7,165 nucleotides of DNA, from positions 1 through 7,165 of the forward strand of contig DGVK01000129.1 of assembly GCA_002395905.1 (NCBI GenBank), in the 5' to 3' direction. Below the pieces are notes generated by a model. That model made no database searches, had not been told where the DNA came from, and worked only from the letters and a program-made list of their open reading frames with translations. The translations under genes and the position numbers were made by a program. Shown here one piece after another: positions 1-6,338 of the stretch. The stretch's first letter is position 1. Each line of letters opens with the position of its first letter. Source of the DNA: Verrucomicrobia bacterium UBA4286. GTDB taxonomy: Bacteria; Verrucomicrobiota; Kiritimatiellia; RFP12; UBA1067.

Positions 1-71
1 TTGCCGCCGGATCAAATTTTCCGGAGGTCAAATGGACATCCGGAGAAGATGAAGGTTTGTGGGCGAAGTGA
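1..71 (+). CDS. possible C-terminal tail of an unrecognised upstream gene (5' end outside window)
   Basis: The third forward frame is open from the window edge to a TGA at 69-71 and would end in ...VKWTSGEDEGLWAK. The composition (acidic, with Trp and Gly) is protein-like, but third-position GC is only about half, so there is no strong coding signal. The reason to mention it is that its stop overlaps a GTG start of the next small frame (GTGA), an arrangement seen repeatedly in this window's operons. The family is not recognised. It could equally be chance open sequence. Confidence 0.2.
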   Translation, partial: AAGSNFPEVKWTSGEDEGLWAK

Positions 72-193
72 CAAAAGAGACGCGTTCATTCTCCATGCCA
101 GACAAGCGCGCACACCGCGACTCGCAATTTCGGATCGACCTCGCAAACGCCCGCGCACTCGGCAAGCGCCTCGTCGCGAAGGCGTCCGCATAG
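68..193 (+). CDS. small hypothetical protein, 41 aa, possibly a gene remnant
   Basis: This frame runs from GTG at 68 (or ATG at 95) to TAG at 191-193. It encodes a basic, helix-prone peptide containing DSQFRIDLANARALGKRLVA. Third-position GC is high (roughly three quarters of codons), unlike the other two forward frames here, one of which is Arg/Pro-rich and looks like a shadow. The GTG overlaps the TGA of the preceding frame, so translation could be coupled. No good Shine-Dalgarno sequence is placed for either start: GAAGG near 51-55 is too far from 68. No family is recognised. It may be a genuine small protein or the tail of a decayed larger gene. It ends 18 bases before the Pho-box array of the porin, so it probably belongs to an earlier transcription unit. 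Confidence 0.28.
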   Translation: MTKETRSFSMPDKRAHRDSQFRIDLANARALGKRLVAKASA

Positions 194-210
194 AAAACAC
201 CCATTCTCCG

Positions 211-254
211 CTTAACGGAAATTTAATCCTATATTCATGCGACGCTAAAGGTAT
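211..254 (+). promoter_or_regulatory. Pho-box-like array upstream of the porin (four 11-bp repeats)
   Basis: Four related five-base cores start exactly 11 bases apart: TTAAC (212), TTAAT (223), TTCAT (234) and CTAAA (245). An 11-bp period of TTAAC/CTGTC-type half-sites is the known geometry of PhoB-family binding sites, and four half-sites would hold two dimers. The last core starts 16 bases before ATACTAT at 261, so the array covers the -35 position, as in PhoB-activated promoters. The array before pstS has the same pattern and spacing. PhoB binding itself is inferred. Confidence 0.72.
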
Positions 255-261
255 TTTGCGA

Positions 262-267
262 TACTAT
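262..267 (+). promoter_or_regulatory. -10 element of the porin promoter (TACTAT)
   Basis: TACTAT lies in a context (GCGATACTATGCG) very similar to that before pstS (GCCATACTATCGG), at the same distance from the Pho-box array. There is no -35 consensus, as expected for an activator-dependent promoter. A transcription start about seven bases downstream would fall at 274-275, immediately before the porin ATG at 276, leaving essentially no 5' leader. Confidence 0.55.
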
Positions 268-275
268 GCGCCGCA

Positions 276-1616
276 ATGAAAAAGAAAAACATAAAGACAC
301 AAACCGCGCTCAAGTGCATGCTTGCCTTCGGCGCAATGCAGGTCGCACACGCCTATTCGGACACAGCGACCAATCTCAACGTGACCGCAGGAGCCGAGCT
401 GAGGCTACGCTACGACGGAACGGATAACCTTCCCACGTCATCGCGCGGTGAATCCGGTTCCACAGAATACGCCCGTATCCGCATAAGACCTTGGATGATG
501 GCTTCTTATGAAGACTTCGGCTTCTTATTCCGCCTCGCCGACGAATTCCGTACGTACCGCGTACCGGACTCGATGTCGCGCAAACAGCGTTGGCCCGACG
601 TCGTCTTCATCGACAACATATACCTCCAATGGGAACGTGCCTTCGACATGCTGGACTTCAAACTGGGACGTCAGGACATGGCCTTCGGCGCCAAACGGAT
701 AATATCGGACGGCACCGGAGGTGACGGATCGAGGAGCGCCTTCTTCGACGGGCTACGCGTGACATGGCACGCAGACGCCAATCGTACGATGGACATCTTT
801 GGAATCTATCAGGCATCCGACGATTGGCTGCCTACCATCGGCAAGACGCACGCCAACGGCAAGAGAACCCAAGACTACGACCTCAACGGCTATGGTCAGG
901 ACGAATTCGGGGTAGGTCTCTACTGGCAGGACCGTTCATGCACGGATCTCGGATACGACGCCTATTACGTAGCGAAGGGCGAATGTCGTCCGACGGACGC
1001 GAAGTACAGACGGGAAGGAAGGTGTTCCGACTACCATACCTTCGGCGTTCGGCTTCTTCCGAGGTTCACGGAGACGCTCCGTGGCGAGATGGAGATATCC
1101 GGACAGGTCGGTTCGGACGCCGCAATCGCAGGGCAAGGATATGCCGGTCTCACATGGGAACCACGCGTATCCGCCAAGCCATATCTGACAGGAGCATTCT
1201 GGATCCTTTCGGGAGACGAAGACGGCGAACGCGGCAACAACGCATGGCATTCCGTCTTCAACCGCGAGACAGGACTCGGCGAATCCATCGCACCTATGTA
1301 CAGCAAGTACAACTACACGAATCTCACCTATCCTCATATCGCGTCTGGATGCGCGATTGGGGATTTCTCGAAGGTCAAATGCCAGCTAGGGCCGCTGTTC
1401 ACGGCCGTGAAAGAGGATGATGCGGACGGTTCATTCCGTGGACTATATGTTCAGGTCAAATATGAAATACATCCGGAAAAGCTTTTCGGCATAGACCTTC
1501 TGAAAGGAGGGAAGATTTCCTTTCAGGGCGAGTATTTCGGGAAAGGCGACTACTTCAGGGATGGTTGCGACCATTCCGCCGTCTTCGGGCGTGCAGAGCT
1601 TGCATGGAAGTTCTGA
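276..1616 (+). CDS. outer-membrane porin of the alginate-export type, probably phosphate-regulated
   Basis: A 446-residue beta-barrel precursor. Residues 1-26 look like a signal peptide: a Lys-rich start, a hydrophobic core, and cleavage after AHA. The mature part has alternating aromatic strands, the motifs RIRIRPWMMASYEDFGF (67-83) and LDFKLGRQDMAFGAKR (126-141), and AFFDGLRVTW (155-164). These match the alginate-export porin family (AlgE-like), whose members often have the LGRQ...FG.R pattern. The C-terminus is ELAWKF, ending in Phe as outer-membrane barrels do. The family name does not fix the substrate. The Pho-box-like promoter and the adjacent pst operon suggest uptake of phosphate or phosphorylated compounds, functionally like OprP/PhoE; this is inference. 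The mature protein has six cysteines (222, 237, 250, 359, 369, 431), unusual for a barrel. No Shine-Dalgarno sequence precedes the ATG, and only this start gives a signal peptide. A diverged copy of its last strand recurs at 5934-6020. Confidence 0.88.
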   Translation: MKKKNIKTQTALKCMLAFGAMQVAHAYSDTATNLNVTAGAELRLRYDGTDNLPTSSRGESGSTEYARIRIRPWMMASYEDFGFLFRLADEFRTYRVPDSMSRKQRWPDVVFIDNIYLQWERAFDMLDFKLGRQDMAFGAKRIISDGTGGDGSRSAFFDGLRVTWHADANRTMDIFGIYQASDDWLPTIGKTHANGKRTQDYDLNGYGQDEFGVGLYWQDRSCTDLGYDAYYVAKGECRPTDAKYRREGRCSDYHTFGVRLLPRFTETLRGEMEISGQVGSDAAIAGQGYAGLTWEPRVSAKPYLTGAFWILSGDEDGERGNNAWHSVFNRETGLGESIAPMYSKYNYTNLTYPHIASGCAIGDFSKVKCQLGPLFTAVKEDDADGSFRGLYVQVKYEIHPEKLFGIDLLKGGKISFQGEYFGKGDYFRDGCDHSAVFGRAELAWKF

Positions 1617-1627
1617 CATGCCGAAAT

Positions 1628-1671
1628 CTTAATACAATTCTAATGCTACACTCATTTGAACCTTACATATT
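1628..1671 (+). promoter_or_regulatory. Pho-box-like array upstream of pstS (four 11-bp repeats)
   Basis: Cores TTAAT (1629), CTAAT (1640), CTCAT (1651) and CTTAC (1662) are spaced exactly 11 bases apart. The third unit carries the same TCAT variant as the third unit of the porin array. The last core starts 16 bases before ATACTAT at 1678, identical to the porin promoter. This fits PhoB activation of pstS under phosphate starvation. The porin and pstS therefore have separate promoters although only 96 bases separate them. Confidence 0.75.
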
Positions 1672-1678
1672 AATGCCA

Positions 1679-1684
1679 TACTAT
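1679..1684 (+). promoter_or_regulatory. -10 element of the pst operon promoter (TACTAT)
   Basis: TACTAT within GCCATACTATCGGCGCAA, nearly the same as the porin -10 region. The expected start near 1691 leaves a leader of about 22 bases containing AAAAAAAGGAAATGAA, which supplies a Shine-Dalgarno site for pstS. There is no -35 consensus, in keeping with activator dependence. Confidence 0.6.
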
Positions 1685-1712
1685 CGGCGCAACACAAAAA
1701 AAAGGAAATGAA

Positions 1713-2630
1713 ATGAACTCAAGGAAGATAACGGAAAACATCCTCTCGGTCTCGACGGCCACACTGCTTATAACGGGCGTCGCCGTGTTTGGCTTCGGAT
1801 GCAACGGCAAGGGAAGGCAGAAGATCAACGGAGCGGGAGGAAGCTTCCCCGCCCCGCTCTACCAGTCATGGTGCTTCGACTACTCCCAGGACATCTCGCA
1901 CCCGAAGGTCAACTATCAGTCCGTAGGCTCCTCTGCTGGCATAAGCCAGATTAAGGCAGGGACGGTAGACTTCGCCGGTACCGACGCGCCCCTTTCGGAG
2001 GAGGACTGCGAAAAGTCCGGCCTCGAGCAATTCCACATGGTATCGGGTGCGGTCGTCCCGACCGTCAATCTACCTTCTCTCGCGCAAAGCACCTTTACGC
2101 TCGACGGCGATACCCTCGCGGATATCTACCTCGGCAAGATAGAACGCTGGAACGATACGCGGATCGCAGCCCTCAATCCCGGTCTCACCCTCCCCGACCT
2201 GAAGATCACGGTCGTACACCGGGGCGACGGATCGGGCACGACACATATTTTCACGACATACCTTTCGTCCGTCTCAGAGGCTTGGAAGAAAGATATCGGC
2301 ATAGGGACGCTTGTGAAGTGGCCGTGCGGAATCGCCGGGCAGAAGAATCCTGGCGTGTGCAACAACGTCTCGCGCATCAAGGGGGCTATCGGATATACCG
2401 AATACACGTTTGCCCTGGAGGCCAAACTGCAGATCGCCTTTCTGGCCGTGGACGGCAAAACGGTAAAACCCGATGAGGCGGCATGGCCGATCCTCGGCAA
2501 GACGTACATCCTCACCAGAAAGGACACCCCAGCGGACAAGATGTCCGCAATGGCCGATTTCTTCTCATGGTGCAAACAGTACGGCGGCGACACGGCGCGC
2601 AGGCTCCACTACATTCCAGTCTCGAAATAA
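1713..2630 (+). CDS. pstS: periplasmic phosphate-binding protein PstS
   Basis: The 305-residue solute-binding component of the high-affinity phosphate ABC transporter. A charged start and hydrophobic segment (10-29) end at Cys30. The preceding residues GFG are a poor lipobox, so a lipid anchor is possible but not certain. Phosphate-binding loops are present: GAGGSFPAPLY (40-50), GSSAGI (72-77), DFAGTDAPL (86-94) and HRGDGSGTT (169-177). By family homology S44, F45, D91, R170, S174 and T176 are likely ligand contacts. The end, FFSWCKQYGG...LHYIP, matches the family tail. Compared with E. coli PstS, the segment between DGKTVKP (248) and AWPI (257) lacks an insertion of about 30 residues. WPCGIAGQKNPGVC (203-216) carries two cysteines where the family usually has none. 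The gene is preceded by AAGGAAA. It opens the pst operon and has its own Pho-box promoter. Confidence 0.96.
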   Translation: MNSRKITENILSVSTATLLITGVAVFGFGCNGKGRQKINGAGGSFPAPLYQSWCFDYSQDISHPKVNYQSVGSSAGISQIKAGTVDFAGTDAPLSEEDCEKSGLEQFHMVSGAVVPTVNLPSLAQSTFTLDGDTLADIYLGKIERWNDTRIAALNPGLTLPDLKITVVHRGDGSGTTHIFTTYLSSVSEAWKKDIGIGTLVKWPCGIAGQKNPGVCNNVSRIKGAIGYTEYTFALEAKLQIAFLAVDGKTVKPDEAAWPILGKTYILTRKDTPADKMSAMADFFSWCKQYGGDTARRLHYIPVSK

Positions 2631-2647
2631 CGGACAATCCCCGAGAG

Positions 2648-3517
2648 ATGAGACGAATTCTTGACACAGACACGGCATTCCGCTGGTTCTGCAAGGCAGG
2701 CGCTATCGTCGGGCTAGCCGTCGCGATCGCACTCGTTGCAGTTATCCTCAAGGAGTCCATGCTCGCATTGCGAACCGCAGGTTTTTCACTCGTGTTCTCA
2801 GCCGAGTGGAATCCAGCGGACGGCTCCTTCGGCGCAGCGGGCGCTCTCGCCGGAACGGCCGCGACGACCCTGCTTGCGCTTCTCATGGCAGTCCCGCTGG
2901 CCTTCGCCGCGGCGCTCTTCGTGAATGCCGCTCCACCGAATGTCGCCGTCCCGGTTGCGCACGCACTGGATCTGCTGGCGGCGATTCCAAGCGTCATATA
3001 CGGAATGTGGGGATTGTTCGTCCTCTGCCCTCTTTTGCAGAGCGTGCTGTCGCGGTTTGGAATAGAGTATACTGGATTTGGGCTGGTTCCCTCCTCGCTC
3101 GTCCTTGCGCTGATGGTGCTTCCGTACGTGTCGGCCGTCATGCGCGACGTCCTCGCCCAGACACCGGTTGCGCTCGTCGAATCCGCAATGGGCGTAGGCT
3201 GCACCAGATGGGAGGCGACGTGGGACGTCGTGGCCCGTTCACGCAAGGCAGGACTGCTCGGCGCGATCATGATCGGGCTTGGCCGTGCACTCGGCGAGAC
3301 GATGGCCGTCCTCTTCGTCTGCGGAGGCGTTTCCGCAATCCCGACGGGGCTTCTGGACGGGTGCACGACGATCGCCGCCACACTCGCGAACGACTTCGCC
3401 GAGGCCGATGGCGTCCACAAGAGCGCATTGTTCGCGCTTGGCGGCATACTTCTCGCGTTCGAATTCGCAATACAGGCCACGACAATTCCTCTCATCGGAA
3501 GAAGGAGCAGGAAATGA
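2648..3517 (+). CDS. pstC: phosphate ABC transporter permease PstC
   Basis: A 289-residue inner-membrane permease forming the channel with PstA. Hydrophobic segments lie near 14-35, 64-92, 103-131, 147-165, 203-230 and 260-284, as expected for six helices. The ABC coupling loop is VESAMGVGCTRWEATWDVV (177-195), followed by GRALGETMAV (212-221). LLAAIPSVIYGMWGLFVL (109-126) is a PstC hallmark. I chose ATG 2648, which gives the normal short cytoplasmic N-terminus. The same frame is open far upstream inside pstS, but that part is shadow sequence. Only 17 bases separate it from pstS, and GAGAG just before the ATG is a weak ribosome site. Its stop overlaps the pstA start by four bases. The protein is slightly shorter than E. 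coli PstC (about 319). Confidence 0.95.
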   Translation: MRRILDTDTAFRWFCKAGAIVGLAVAIALVAVILKESMLALRTAGFSLVFSAEWNPADGSFGAAGALAGTAATTLLALLMAVPLAFAAALFVNAAPPNVAVPVAHALDLLAAIPSVIYGMWGLFVLCPLLQSVLSRFGIEYTGFGLVPSSLVLALMVLPYVSAVMRDVLAQTPVALVESAMGVGCTRWEATWDVVARSRKAGLLGAIMIGLGRALGETMAVLFVCGGVSAIPTGLLDGCTTIAATLANDFAEADGVHKSALFALGGILLAFEFAIQATTIPLIGRRSRK

Positions 3518-4374
3518 AAACACGGTCCACCTTCTTCAGGAAGACGAAGGATTCGCTCATGCGTGCGTTTTCCGGTTTCGCGACATCCATGGCCCTCGTG
3601 CTCATGGCCTGGGTGATATTCACGATCGTCCGTGAAGGACACTCCTCGATTTCAGCGGAACTCTTCCTGAACGCATCCAAACCATTCGGCGAGGTTGGGG
3701 GCGGAATCGCCAACGCCCTTCTAGGCACTGTGATGATCACTGCCGGAGCCGCCGCGCTAGCGCTTCCGCCGGCCCTCGCAGCTGGGATATGGCTCGCGGA
3801 ATTCGGCAAGGATTCCCTCCTCGCCCGGGCAGCCCGATTCACCGTGAACGTCATGATGGGCGTGCCAAGCGTCATCGTTGGCCTCTTCGCGTACGGAGTA
3901 CTTGTCACGACGACCGGACACTTCAGCGGTTTTGCAGGTTCCTTCGCGCTCGCTATACTGATGTTTCCTGTAGTGGTGCGCACTACAGAAGACCAGTTCT
4001 CAGGCATAGGTGACGCACTCAGGGAATCGTTGCTCGCTCTCGGCGCAAGCAGGGCGAGATCGACACTTACGGTCATTTGGCGCGCCGCCCGCAGCGGAGT
4101 CGTCACCGGTGTCCTTCTTGCCGTGGCGAGGGTTTCGGGCGAGACCGCGCCACTTCTCTTCACGGCTCTTTTCGCCGACACGTGGCCCACAAGCTACTTT
4201 TCCGGACCCACGCCATCAGCGCCGGTCCTCATAACAAGCTATACGATGGACTCCCCTTTCGAGTCGATGCACCGTATCGGATGGAGCGCCGCGCTCGCTA
4301 TGGCCGTCATTCTTCTTGCCGTCAACATCACGGCAAGATACTTCGGCGCAAAGCGCGCCGCCAAAAGGAAATGA
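3514..4374 (+). CDS. pstA: phosphate ABC transporter permease PstA
   Basis: The 286-residue second permease of the PstSCAB importer. The first helix is at about 22-38, and further hydrophobic segments are near 66-95, 114-134, 139-154, 194-220 and 256-274. The coupling loop is [19 protein letters not shown] (170-188), followed by [11 protein letters not shown] (204-214), the PstA version of the EAA-region motif. [20 protein letters not shown] (109-128) matches the family. ATG 3514 is supported by GAAGGAG at 3501-3507 with a six-base spacer and by the ATGA overlap with the pstC stop. The frame is open for about 700 bases upstream, but that stretch is only the out-of-frame face of pstC. Length is near the family norm (E. 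coli 296). Confidence 0.95.
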   Translation: MKTRSTFFRKTKDSLMRAFSGFATSMALVLMAWVIFTIVREGHSSISAELFLNASKPFGEVGGGIANALLGTVMITAGAAALALPPALAAGIWLAEFGKDSLLARAARFTVNVMMGVPSVIVGLFAYGVLVTTTGHFSGFAGSFALAILMFPVVVRTTEDQFSGIGDALRESLLALGASRARSTLTVIWRAARSGVVTGVLLAVARVSGETAPLLFTALFADTWPTSYFSGPTPSAPVLITSYTMDSPFESMHRIGWSAALAMAVILLAVNITARYFGAKRAAKRK

Positions 4375-4378
4375 CTTC

Positions 4379-5143
4379 ATGCAAAAGAAAAAAAACAAGA
4401 TAGAGACAAAGAGACTGAACTTCTTCTATGGAGACCACCAGGCGCTCTTCGACAACGACCTCTCTATAGAGGCCAACAAGATAACGGCCGTGATCGGTCC
4501 GTCAGGATGCGGCAAGTCCACCCACCTCAGGGTATACAACCGCATTTTCGAGCTCCACCGCGGACAGCGGGCAGAAGGCGAAGTCTTCATAGACGGGAAA
4601 GACATTCTTGACCCTGGTATAGACCTCCTCGACCTCAGGAGGAGGGTCGGGATGATATTCCAGAAGCCGACTCCGTTCCCGATGAGCGTGTTCGACAACG
4701 TGGCATATCCGATACGGCTCCACTTCAAGGCCAGCCAGAAGGAAATCGCAGAACGGGTAGAGAACGCCCTGCGCGGAGCGGCGCTATGGGACGAAGTAAA
4801 GGATAAGCTCCGGGAAAGCGGACAAGCGCTATCCGGCGGACAGCAACAGCGTCTGTGCATCGCACGCGCCATAGCCGCCGAGCCCGAGATTCTTCTGATG
4901 GACGAACCTACGAGCGCGATCGACCCGGTGGGAACGTTGAAGATAGAAGAGCTGATGGATCGACTCCGTGAACGCTTCACGATCGTAATCGTGACACACA
5001 ACATGCAGCAGGCGTCGCGCATCTCGGACACAACGGCGTTCTTCTACAAAGGCAGCATCGTCGAGGTCGGCCCGACAAAACTTATATTCACAAACCCAAG
5101 AAACAAACTGACGGAAGACTACGTCTCAGGGAGATTCGGATGA
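4379..5143 (+). CDS. pstB: phosphate ABC transporter ATP-binding protein PstB
   Basis: A 254-residue ATPase that drives phosphate import through PstCA. All nucleotide-binding motifs are present: Walker [10 protein letters not shown] (40-48), Q-loop Gln95, ABC signature LSGGQQQR (151-158), Walker B LLMDEP (172-177), and H-loop His207 in [22 protein letters not shown] (99-115) and [12 protein letters not shown] are typical PstB sequences. Residue 49 is His, where E. coli PstB has Leu (STLLR). ATG 4379 starts four bases after the pstA stop, with AAAAGGAA at 4363-4370 as its ribosome site inside the pstA tail. An in-frame extension upstream gives non-conserved sequence and is rejected. The stop overlaps the phoU start. 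Confidence 0.97.
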   Translation: MQKKKNKIETKRLNFFYGDHQALFDNDLSIEANKITAVIGPSGCGKSTHLRVYNRIFELHRGQRAEGEVFIDGKDILDPGIDLLDLRRRVGMIFQKPTPFPMSVFDNVAYPIRLHFKASQKEIAERVENALRGAALWDEVKDKLRESGQALSGGQQQRLCIARAIAAEPEILLMDEPTSAIDPVGTLKIEELMDRLRERFTIVIVTHNMQQASRISDTTAFFYKGSIVEVGPTKLIFTNPRNKLTEDYVSGRFG

Positions 5144-5802
5144 CAATGAAAGTGCACTTCGAAAAAGCTACGCGGAATCTCAGGGAAATGATTACCGAGA
5201 ACGCGGAACGCGCCAAGACCGCGGTCAGGGCCTCGCTCAAGGCTGTACAGACAAAAGACCTCGAATTCGCAGAGTCGGTCGTCGATGGAGACATGGCGAT
5301 AGACATGGCCGAAAACATGATAGAGGAACAGTGCCTCAACATCCTCGCCCTCTACCAGCCTGTGGCGGAGGACCTCCGACGCATGGCGGCCATATTGAAG
5401 GCGAACGGCGAAATAGAACGGGCCGGAGATCTCGCATCGAGCATAGCCAACCGCGTCCGCGATATGGCGCGCGAGACTCCCCGTATCAACTGGGACTTCA
5501 CGGAGATGGCCGAACTTGCATCGGGAATGTTCTCGAGGGCGCTCGATTCGCTGGAGACTGAAAACGAAAAAATCGCGAAGCAGGTAATCGACGAAGACGA
5601 CAAGGTCGACGAACTTCACCATGCAGACTACGCACGTGTCGCGAACTGCCTTGCGAACGACCCGACGGCGTCCGCATACTACCTCAGCGCGCTCACCGTC
5701 TCACGATGTCTGGAGCGTCTTGCCGACATCGCGACGAACATCGCAGAAGATGTCGTGTACCTGAAGACTGCGGAAATCGTCCGGCATCGCGCACAAAAAT
5801 AG
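5140..5802 (+). CDS. phoU: phosphate signalling protein PhoU
   Basis: A 220-residue all-helical protein of two PhoU repeats. The paired metal-site ExxxD motifs are visible at E93-D97 ([13 protein letters not shown]) and E192-D196 ([18 protein letters not shown]), 99 residues apart. Matching acidic helices occur at D51-D55-E58 and D153-D157. In known systems PhoU binds PstB and a PhoR-type kinase and keeps the Pho regulon off when phosphate is plentiful. ATG 5140 overlaps the pstB stop (ATGA) and has AGGGAG at 5128-5133. A second ATG at 5146 would shorten the protein by only two residues, with worse spacing. It is the last intact gene of the pst operon. Where a phoB/phoR pair might be expected next, only a scar is found. 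No hairpin plus T-run terminator is visible after it. Confidence 0.95.
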   Translation: MTMKVHFEKATRNLREMITENAERAKTAVRASLKAVQTKDLEFAESVVDGDMAIDMAENMIEEQCLNILALYQPVAEDLRRMAAILKANGEIERAGDLASSIANRVRDMARETPRINWDFTEMAELASGMFSRALDSLETENEKIAKQVIDEDDKVDELHHADYARVANCLANDPTASAYYLSALTVSRCLERLADIATNIAEDVVYLKTAEIVRHRAQK

Positions 5803-5813
5803 GGAAACGGCAT

Positions 5814-5857
5814 TCTGACAGAATTCTGACAGTCGCCGCACCCTATCCTAACATTCA
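5814..5857 (+). promoter_or_regulatory. third Pho-box-like array, upstream of a broken gene
   Basis: Cores CTGAC (5815), CTGAC (5826), CGCAC (5837) and CTAAC (5848) are spaced 11 bases apart. The first two lie in an exact nine-base direct repeat, TTCTGACAG. The last core starts 16 bases before ACAATAC at 5864, the position of ATACTAT in the other two arrays, though this -10 is a poor match. The third unit is also weak. The array would fit an autoregulated phoB promoter. What now follows is only the 37-codon remnant at 5907. Confidence 0.55.
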
Positions 5858-5906
5858 TTTGCGACAATACCGACCGTAGAGAAAAAAGCAAAATGCTGGA
5901 CATGAC

Positions 5907-6020
5907 ATGAACTCATGCAAAATACTTGTGGTCGAGTGCTTCGACAAGGGAAACTACTTCAGGGACCACAACGACCACACGGCGATATTCGGGCGCGTCG
6001 AGCTCGCCTGGGAATTTTAA
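5907..6020 (+). pseudogene. deletion scar: response-regulator start fused to the tail of a porin paralogue
   Basis: One open frame of 37 codons. Residues 1-10, MNSCKILVVE, look like the first beta-strand of an OmpR/PhoB-type response regulator, which usually continues with DD and the phospho-acceptor domain. Instead the frame continues as CFDKGNYFRD...FGRVELAWEF and stops. That part matches the C-terminal strand of the porin at 276: 19 of 28 residues from the shared Glu are identical, including YFRD, DH, FGR and ELAW.F. The DNA differs at many third positions, so this is a diverged paralogue, not a repeated read of the same gene. The join lies near the GAG codon at 5934, which both parents would have. 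Its place after phoU and a Pho-box array supports a lost phoB. The product would be too short to work as either parent. The alternatives are an assembly join or a chance RR-like start. The first 18 bases also resemble the pstS start (15 of 18), a coincidence to keep in mind. Confidence 0.65.
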
Positions 6021-6039
6021 CGCGATCCTCACACGACGT

Positions 6040-6201
6040 TAAGCCGAAGTCCGCCCTGCGGTTGTCCTCGGCGCAGTCCATCTCGCAGCGAAATCCCTAG
6101 TCACGCGTGTTAATCGAAAACGAGACGTGCGATTCCGGGAACGTCTTGATGAGGTCGATGTCGCGCAGAACATCGTGGCGGGACGCACCCACAGGCCGCA
6201 C
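6040..6201 (-). pseudogene. decayed fragment of a radical-SAM (SplB-like) gene
   Basis: On the minus strand from 6201 downwards, one frame reads ...VLRDIDLIKTFPESHVSF followed by SINTRD, then a TAG at 6099-6097, and continues GFRCEMDCAEDNRRAD. The pattern of RDxDLI, a short linker, and VSFSINT-D-x-F-R-x-x-M-D resembles the internal TIM-barrel strand and helix of radical-SAM proteins of the DNA-photolyase/SplB-like group, where D-E-x-F-R is common. The stop would be one base from GAG (Glu). There is no start codon or Cys-cluster domain upstream (a TGA closes the frame at 6204-6202), and after about 6040 the similarity fades into the porin tail. I read it as the middle of a gene truncated at both ends with at least one nonsense mutation, converging on the porin remnant. 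The family assignment is from memory of motifs and is tentative. Confidence 0.42.
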
Positions 6202-6248
6202 TCACCATTATAGCAAATATGTAGCTTGAAAAGTTGAGGAGAGTAGAT

Positions 6249-6308
6249 ATGCTCGGTATGCCCGCACGCAAGTGCCGCTTTAGATTACGCAGGGCTTTTC
6301 GCGTATAG
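6249..6308 (+). CDS. possible 19-codon basic peptide with a strong ribosome-binding site
   Basis: ATG 6249 is preceded by GAGGAGAG (6236-6243) at a good spacing and opens MLGMPARKCRFRLRRAFRV, ending at TAG 6306-6308. Seven of its 19 residues are Arg or Lys. The peptide has no recognisable family, and no convincing promoter stands before it. It sits 30 bases before the marR promoter in otherwise AT-rich non-coding sequence. It may be chance, a leader peptide, or the start of a gene whose body was deleted. Confidence 0.15.
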   Translation: MLGMPARKCRFRLRRAFRV

Positions 6309-6338
6309 GTTGCGTTAAAAATATTTCCGTCCGCCCCC

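Noticed and set aside
1..279. Open frame of 92 codons running into the porin start
   Set aside because: Arg/Pro-rich composition, starts at the window edge, and crosses the Pho-box array and porin start codon; likely a shadow.
2806..3513. Long upstream extension of the pstA frame
   Set aside because: The extension is Arg-rich, overlaps pstC out of frame, and ignores the well-placed GAAGGAG and ATG at 3514.
2512..3642. A 376-codon open frame on the minus strand, antisense to pstC
   Set aside because: pstC on the plus strand has clear permease motifs. The antisense product is Ser/Arg/Pro-rich without domain features, as expected for the mirror of GC-rich coding DNA.
5813..5832. Palindrome centred on CAGAATTCTG as a repressor operator
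   Set aside because: The palindrome arises from the junction of two direct TTCTGACAG repeats. The 11-bp period and the match to the other two arrays favour a Pho box.
5893..5910. Five-codon frame MLDMT overlapping the remnant's ATG as a leader peptide
   Set aside because: Too short to judge, with no ribosome site of its own.
6042..6076. Nested inverted repeat (GCCGA...TCGGC around CCGC-CCT-GCGG) considered as a terminator
   Set aside because: Stems are short and interrupted and no T-run follows. It lies inside the decayed gene fragment.
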